Positions 5,517 to 9,552 of a stretch of DNA of 9,552 nucleotides are shown piece by piece. A model generated the notes under the pieces. The model searched no databases, had not been told where the DNA came from, and worked only from the letters and a program-made list of their open reading frames with translations. This DNA comes from JAFAVZ01 sp036009105 (lineage in GTDB: Bacteria; Acidobacteriota; Thermoanaerobaculia; Gp7-AA8), in the NCBI GenBank assembly GCA_036009105.1, contig DASYMJ010000364.1, positions 1 to 9,552 on the forward strand. Reading direction: 5' to 3'. The position numbers were made by a program, and so were the translations under genes. Within the stretch, counting starts at the first letter, position 1. Every line of letters starts with the position of its first letter.

Positions 5517-5587
5517 ATGTAGGGCCGGCTCTCAGCCGGCCCAATCATCAACGAATCGCCGGGGCCGGCTGAGAGCCGGCCCTACAT
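5517..5587. repeat. REPIN/BIME-like perfect 26-bp inverted repeat
   Basis: The 26-bp arms at 5517-5542 and 5562-5587 are exact reverse complements separated by a 19-nt spacer. Each arm is also its own small hairpin: nine bases, a CTC or GAG loop, and nine complementary bases (5522-5542 and 5562-5582). Each hairpin is entered through GTAG (5519-5522 on plus, mirrored on minus). A GTAG tetranucleotide next to a short palindrome, present as an inverted pair, is the architecture of REP doublets (REPINs/BIMEs) mobilised by RAYT (TnpA-REP) transposases. The element starts one base after the TGA stop (5591-5589) of the outer-membrane protein gene. No RAYT gene is in the window. Confidence 0.75.
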
Positions 5588-5588
5588 C

Positions 5589-8462
5589 TCAGAACAGCTT
5601 CAAAAACACCACGTTCGCCACGAACCCGTCCTGCGCGTTCCGGCCCACCGTCTTGCCGATGTCCAGCCGCAGCAGCGTCCCGTAGGGGCCGACCGTCTGG
5701 CCGGCGATGCCGATGCCCTGGAACGGCTCCCGGGCGTAGCCGGCCGTCTTGTCGTCGAGCAGGCCGTGATCGTAGAAAGCCTCCAGGCGCAACTGGTCGG
5801 AGAGCACGAAGCCATACGAGACGTGGGCCAGGATGGCCCGCTCCGCGCGCACCGAGCCGGACTCGATGCCATGGATGCGCTGCGCGCCGAAGAAGCCGAG
5901 CTCGTACTTGGAGAAGCGGTCGAGGCGCTGGCCGTCGAGATAGTTCACGCCGAAGGAGAGGCGCTGGAACTTGGGCAGATAGAAGCTCTTGCCGAACGAG
6001 CCGCCGAAGTGGGTGAAGGAGCGCTGGTCCTCGCTGTACTCGGCGAGGTTGCCCCACGGCTGCCACGTCGTCCGGCGCGTGTAGTCGTAGAACGCCGTCA
6101 CCGTATAGCCCCAGCGCGAGTACTGCGCGTCGACGGAAGGCGAGAGCTCGAACGTATCGGCGGGGATCACGAAGTTCGCCGCCGTGTCCTCCGCGCGCTG
6201 ATAGGTGTTGTGTCTTGCGCCGAGGGCGAAGTCGATCTTGCCGAAGCCGAAGACAGGATGGCCGGCGCGGAGGTAGAGCCCGAGCGGCACCGACTTTACC
6301 GCCTCCCCCTTCTGCTCCTCGCCGCCGCGGAAGATGCTGTTCGTGGTGGGGATGGCGATGCCGAAAAAGTCGACGCCGACGTTCGTGCGCGTGTTCGCCA
6401 CGTTCGGATGCGTCGCGTTGGCGGCGAGGATCACGCCGGCGAAGAAGACGTTCGTCTGGATGCCGCGGTTCGCCAGATTGAAGTTGAAGTAGTCGATGCC
6501 GCCCAGCGGCACGACCGGGTAATCGAGCCCGTTGTCGTGATGCACGCCGCCGAGCATGAAGACCTGCGAGGTGTCGTAGCCTTCCTTCACCACCCGCTCG
6601 CCGCTGCCGCGCTTCTCCAGGTACCGCAGCCCCGCCTCGGTCTCCCGGACCATGCGCGCATCCGAAGCCCGCGCCTCGGTCAATCTGCGGTCGTAATCCT
6701 CCGGGTTGATGCGGAAGTTCGACAGCTCCGTCGAGCGCAGCACCACGCTGGCCCGGCCGGCGGCGGAGATCACCTGCTGGGCGTTCACGTCGAGCGGCAG
6801 CCAGATGATGGAGCGCGGGTCGGTCCTGCCTACATCGGCCACGCTGAGCGGCGCGAAGCCGTCGCGCGCGAACGGCTGAAAGTCGACCCGCTCCTCGTTG
6901 GAGAGTACCTCGCCGGTGAGGTTGAGCTGCACCAGGTTGATGCGGATGCGGGCGAAGGTGCGCGCATCGATCCACACCGTGCCGCGATAGAGCGGCAGCT
7001 CGGCCGGCGCGTTCGGCGGCGGCTCGAAGCGCACTTCGTAGACCTTGTAGCCGCCGAGCTCCGTCTCCCGGACGAGCTGGTAGCGGTATTCGTTGGTGAG
7101 GTGGATGTCGAGCGGCAGCTGCGTCACCTTCTCCGGCTGGATGAGCGGCAGCTCGGGGATGCGCCCGTACTTCCAGCGCACGCCGTTGAGGAAGAAGTCC
7201 TGCCACACCCAGTCGGCCCGGCCGTGGCGGTCGGAGAAGTAGTCGCCGGCGATGGCCGCCTCGATCCCTTCGCCGCCCTGCAGGTTGAAGCGCAGCTTCG
7301 TGGTGTTGCGGGCGATGTAGCGCGGCTCGACCGACTCCTGGAACGACTTGTACGCCTGGTGATTGCGGATGATCTCTTCCACGGTGATGCCGCGCTTGGT
7401 CGCGATGTCGATCGATTCTTTCGTCACGTTCGCGTCGATCTTCTCGGAGTGATTGAGAGCAAACGCGAACGGCTGGCGCGCGGCCTGTGCGCCGATGAGG
7501 AAGCGGCCGCCCTTGCTGCCGACGTCCGTCACGGCGCGCTCGCCCGCGGCGTCGATGCGCTTCGGATCGATGAAGCGGTCGCCGGGGAGGGAGACGATGG
7601 TGGGCGCGGCGGCGTCGCCGCGCGGGATGACCATGGTGCGCAGGTCTTCGCCGCGGACGAAGGTCAGCACCGGCATGGCGACGGCGTTGCCTTTCGCATC
7701 GAGCACGGTGGTTTGCGAAGTGGCGTCGTAGGCCCAGTCGCCGGCCAGCGCGGCGTCGAAGCTGGCCAGCGCGGCGAGCGTCGCCGCGTCGCTGGTGCCG
7801 GCCAGGTAGGCGCGCGTGGCGCCGTCGGCGATTGCCTGCCCGAGGTCGTAGAGCGTGTTCGGGGACTGGGGAGGAACGATGGCGTACACCTTCTTCGCCG
7901 GATCGTTCTCGAGGAGCCAGGCGACGGCCGGCTTCACATCACCCTCCACCAGCAGGACGTCAAAGTACGTCTGCACGCCGGTCTGGTAGAGCTTCCTCAG
8001 GTCGTCCAGCGAGGTCGGTGCGAGCGCGATGCGCGCCGCGGCGTTCTGCCCCTGCGCGGCGACCGAAATGCGCTTGATGGCGTAGGCCGCGGTCTGCGCG
8101 TCCGGCGTGCGAGCGGCGACGCCCAGCGCATCGAACGGGCCGTGCAGGCGCGCCCACTCCACGATGGAGCTCGTGTGCGCCTCGACCTCCAGCAGCGGAT
8201 CCTTGTCCGGGTCGACGCCGTACTCCACGATCAGCGTCACCTTCCGCCGCTGTTCCGGCGTCAGCGCGTCGAAGGCCGCGCCGCGGGCGGCCAGCTCGTT
8301 CTGCGCCACGCGCACCAGGAGCGGTACGGGCGTGGGCGGAACGGCGGCCAGATCGGAGGCCGCGCCCACGCAGAGCGCGCACTCTTTTTTCGCCCCGTCG
8401 GCGGCGAAGAGGGGGAGGACGAGAAATTGCAGAAGGAGGGCGGCAACCGCGAGTTTTCGCAT
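5589..8462 (-). CDS. Large multidomain outer-membrane protein with C-terminal beta-barrel
   Basis: A 957-residue protein I cannot name. Residues 1-21 are a Sec signal peptide. A CxxC (C28, C31) follows, and these are the only cysteines in the protein. Residues about 70-240 alternate strands and helices (LIVEYG, FDALGVAA, RIALAPT, YFDVLLVEG, KKVYAIVPP, RAYLAG), suggesting a TIM-barrel-like module. Residues about 250-340 are beta-rich. Residues about 380-530 (GDYFSDRHGRADWVWQDFF, YKVYEVRFE, YRGTVWIDARTFARIRI) resemble a LolA/lipoprotein-sorting-like half-barrel. From about 650 onward, amphipathic strands rich in Tyr, Phe and Gly end in VVFLKLF, with the terminal Phe typical of BAM substrates. 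The last strands (GPYGTLLRLDIGK) recall Omp85 barrels. The ATG at 8462 has GGAG five bases upstream and a clean signal peptide; the frame runs further to 8810, but only over the opposite-strand kinase gene. Domain readings are inference from pattern. Confidence 0.7.
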   Translation of the reverse strand: MRKLAVAALLLQFLVLPLFAADGAKKECALCVGAASDLAAVPPTPVPLLVRVAQNELAARGAAFDALTPEQRRKVTLIVEYGVDPDKDPLLEVEAHTSSIVEWARLHGPFDALGVAARTPDAQTAAYAIKRISVAAQGQNAAARIALAPTSLDDLRKLYQTGVQTYFDVLLVEGDVKPAVAWLLENDPAKKVYAIVPPQSPNTLYDLGQAIADGATRAYLAGTSDAATLAALASFDAALAGDWAYDATSQTTVLDAKGNAVAMPVLTFVRGEDLRTMVIPRGDAAAPTIVSLPGDRFIDPKRIDAAGERAVTDVGSKGGRFLIGAQAARQPFAFALNHSEKIDANVTKESIDIATKRGITVEEIIRNHQAYKSFQESVEPRYIARNTTKLRFNLQGGEGIEAAIAGDYFSDRHGRADWVWQDFFLNGVRWKYGRIPELPLIQPEKVTQLPLDIHLTNEYRYQLVRETELGGYKVYEVRFEPPPNAPAELPLYRGTVWIDARTFARIRINLVQLNLTGEVLSNEERVDFQPFARDGFAPLSVADVGRTDPRSIIWLPLDVNAQQVISAAGRASVVLRSTELSNFRINPEDYDRRLTEARASDARMVRETEAGLRYLEKRGSGERVVKEGYDTSQVFMLGGVHHDNGLDYPVVPLGGIDYFNFNLANRGIQTNVFFAGVILAANATHPNVANTRTNVGVDFFGIAIPTTNSIFRGGEEQKGEAVKSVPLGLYLRAGHPVFGFGKIDFALGARHNTYQRAEDTAANFVIPADTFELSPSVDAQYSRWGYTVTAFYDYTRRTTWQPWGNLAEYSEDQRSFTHFGGSFGKSFYLPKFQRLSFGVNYLDGQRLDRFSKYELGFFGAQRIHGIESGSVRAERAILAHVSYGFVLSDQLRLEAFYDHGLLDDKTAGYAREPFQGIGIAGQTVGPYGTLLRLDIGKTVGRNAQDGFVANVVFLKLF

Positions 8463-8501
8463 GGTGACTCCGGAGAGGAGGAGATCCGATTCAGACGCCG
8501 C
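8463..8501. promoter_or_regulatory. 39-bp divergent intergenic region, outer-membrane protein / lipid kinase
   Basis: Only 39 bp separate the minus-strand ATG at 8462 from the plus-strand ATG at 8502. GGAG (8471-8468) serves the minus-strand gene with a 5-nt spacer. Two full promoters cannot fit, so at least one must lie inside the opposing coding sequence or the kinase must start later. No -10 box stands out. Confidence 0.4.
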
Positions 8502-9419
8502 ATGAAACGCGGCGCGCGGAGCCGAAAATTGCCGAGTTCGAAGGGGACGCTCTTCTTCAATCCGTCGTCGGGCGTCAAGGTCCCGGCCGCCGAGCTGCTC
8601 GCCTTCCAGGAAGCGGCGCGCGAGGCCGGCCTGGATGTGATCCGCCTCACGCGCGAGGTGAACTGCGCCGAGACCATCCGCGAACGGATGGAACGCGGCC
8701 AGCGGCTGTTCATCGCGGCCGGCGGCGACGGCACGATCAACCACGTGATGCAGCCGCTCGTCCACACCGAAGCCGTCCTCGGCGTCATCCCGGCCGGCAC
8801 CTACAACCACTTCGCCCGCGACCTGGGCATTCCCCTCGACTGGCGGCAGGCGCTCGAGGTCGCCCTCACCGGCGCGCTGCAGCAGATCGATACCGGCCGC
8901 ATCAACGACCGCTTCTTCGTCAACAACGTCTCACTGGGCCTCTACCCCGAGCTGGTGGCAAAGCGCGAGGAGCGCGGCCGCGACTATCCGCGCTGGAAAG
9001 CGCGCTTCTGGGCTGCGTACCACATCTTCCGCAAGTACCCGCACGTGACGGTGACGGTGGAGACCGAGCATCACCACGACGTCCTGCGCACGCACGTCTT
9101 CATGGTGTCGAACAACTCGTACGACCTCTCCCGCGTCGGCATCGAGGCGCCGCGCGCGACGCTGAGCGAAGGGCGGCTCTCCGTCTACTGGCTGCCCCAC
9201 CTGCGCCGCCTGGCGCTGATGCGCTTCGCCGCGCAATACCTGGCCGGCCGGGTGCGCGAGGCGCCCGGTTTCCGCTCCTTCCGCACCGCCCGCATGAAAG
9301 TGCAGACCCCCCGCGATCACCTCCACCTCGGCATCGACGGCGAGGTGCTGACCATGCAGACGCCGCTGGTGATCACGACGGTGCCGCAGTCGTTGGTCGT
9401 CCGCGTGCCGCGGACGTAG
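8502..9419 (+). CDS. Diacylglycerol kinase-family lipid kinase (YegS/DAGK_cat type)
   Basis: This 305-residue protein belongs to the DAGK-catalytic/YegS/sphingosine kinase-like family, which phosphorylates a lipid hydroxyl with ATP at the inner face of the cytoplasmic membrane. Motifs in order are NPSSG (20-24), the nucleotide-binding GGDGTIN (74-80), the GTYNHFARDLGIP segment (99-111, matching the family P-x-GT-x-N-D-x-AR-x-LGIP), NNVSLG (141-146) and the C-terminal beta-sandwich motif GIDGE (277-281). The length is normal for the family, and the enzyme looks intact. The lipid substrate cannot be told from sequence. Start choice is uncertain: the ATG at 8502 lacks a nearby ribosome-binding site, while TTG at 8529 has GGAG (8518-8521) 7 nt upstream and would give a typical short N-terminus (296 residues). 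The TAG stop abuts heptad palindrome site 3. Confidence 0.88.
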   Translation: MKRGARSRKLPSSKGTLFFNPSSGVKVPAAELLAFQEAAREAGLDVIRLTREVNCAETIRERMERGQRLFIAAGGDGTINHVMQPLVHTEAVLGVIPAGTYNHFARDLGIPLDWRQALEVALTGALQQIDTGRINDRFFVNNVSLGLYPELVAKREERGRDYPRWKARFWAAYHIFRKYPHVTVTVETEHHHDVLRTHVFMVSNNSYDLSRVGIEAPRATLSEGRLSVYWLPHLRRLALMRFAAQYLAGRVREAPGFRSFRTARMKVQTPRDHLHLGIDGEVLTMQTPLVITTVPQSLVVRVPRT

Positions 9420-9492
9420 TTGTCAGTTGTCACTGGTCGGTTGTCTGTGCCTTTCGTTCTACTGACAACCGACAACTGACAACCGACAACTT
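9420..9492. repeat. Heptad-iterated palindrome (site 3) after the lipid kinase stop
   Basis: On the minus strand, TTGTCGG and TTGTCAG alternate as four exact heptads from 9489 to 9462, capped by TAGAACG (9461-9455), the same cap as on the plus strand of site 1. The plus-strand arm, starting at the base after the kinase TAG stop, is more worn: TTGTCAG (9420-9426), TTGTCAC, TGGTCGG, TTGTCTG (9441-9447) and no cap. The arms pair into an imperfect hairpin. No T-run follows on the plus side. Confidence 0.85.
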
Positions 9493-9507
9493 GATATCGT
9501 TCCCGCC

Positions 9508-9552
9508 ATGGGCATCTTCGACACCGTGATCGCCGCCGACGTGCAGGCGCTG
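9508..9552 (+). CDS. Partial CDS, N-terminus only, unidentified
   Basis: ATG at 9508 opens a frame that runs to the window end, giving the 15 residues MGIFDTVIAADVQAL. Ankyrin-repeat proteins often begin in a similar way (an MxxFDAVxxGDxxAV-type first helix), but 15 residues cannot establish this. No Shine-Dalgarno sequence precedes the ATG. The 88 bases between the kinase stop and this start are mostly filled by heptad palindrome site 3, so it may share the kinase transcript or have its own promoter. Confidence 0.4.
   Translation, partial: MGIFDTVIAADVQAL

Noticed and set aside
5766..8501. Very long open frame on the plus strand opposite the outer-membrane protein gene
   Set aside because: It is an antisense shadow produced by GC-rich codon usage. 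Its translation is low-complexity (Arg, Gly, Val, Glu, Ala) with no domain, while the minus strand encodes a signal peptide and ordered strands. Only the part from about 8502 on is a real gene.
8463..8810. N-terminal extension of the outer-membrane protein frame to 8810
   Set aside because: The extra 116 residues overlap the conserved GGDGT region of the kinase on the other strand and would bury the signal peptide. The ATG at 8462 has a ribosome-binding site.

Overview
This is a GC-rich window from a Gram-negative-type bacterium. The evidence for an outer membrane is several Sec signal peptides and a large protein ending in a beta-barrel with a terminal Phe. The mix of secreted Ig-like repeat protein, pappalysin-type protease, rhodanese with an unusual loop and large outer-membrane protein is reminiscent of Acidobacteriota or a similar soil or metagenome lineage. 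That placement is inference; no rRNA or other marker gene is present.

Layout from left to right. A truncated minus-strand gene at 1-69 (possibly the RarA/MgsA ATPase) lies downstream of a minus-strand threonine/serine dehydratase (151-1101). Divergent from the dehydratase is a secreted four-module Ig-like protein (1201-2820, +), closed by a strong intrinsic terminator (2845-2882). Three bases later a PilZ-like/helical-repeat gene begins (2886-3572, +). It converges, with a 3-bp gap, on a minus-strand pair: a pappalysin-family secreted metalloprotease (4374-5327) followed by an exported rhodanese-like protein (3576-4304), separated by a perfect 11-bp hairpin. A 261-bp intergenic region (5328-5588) holds a REPIN-like palindrome and a cluster of TGGGTC sites. 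Then comes a 957-residue multidomain outer-membrane protein (5589-8462, -), divergent across only 39 bp from a YegS/DAGK-type lipid kinase (8502-9419, +). A truncated gene starts at 9508 (+).

Four of the encoded proteins (Ig-like, protease, rhodanese, outer-membrane protein) appear exported, and the lipid kinase may act on membrane lipids. The window therefore leans toward cell-envelope and secretion functions, but nothing ties the genes into one pathway.

The most unusual content is between genes. Three gene ends (74-153, 2828-2874, 9420-9492) carry palindromes built from tandem 7-bp units of the form TTRYYRG. The units differ from site to site but share the same pattern and mostly the same TAGA-type cap next to the loop. 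Two of them begin directly at a TAG stop codon; the third forms the stem of a genuine terminator. A fourth gene end (5517-5587) has a perfect 26-bp inverted repeat whose arms are themselves hairpins preceded by GTAG, the signature expected of REP/REPIN elements.
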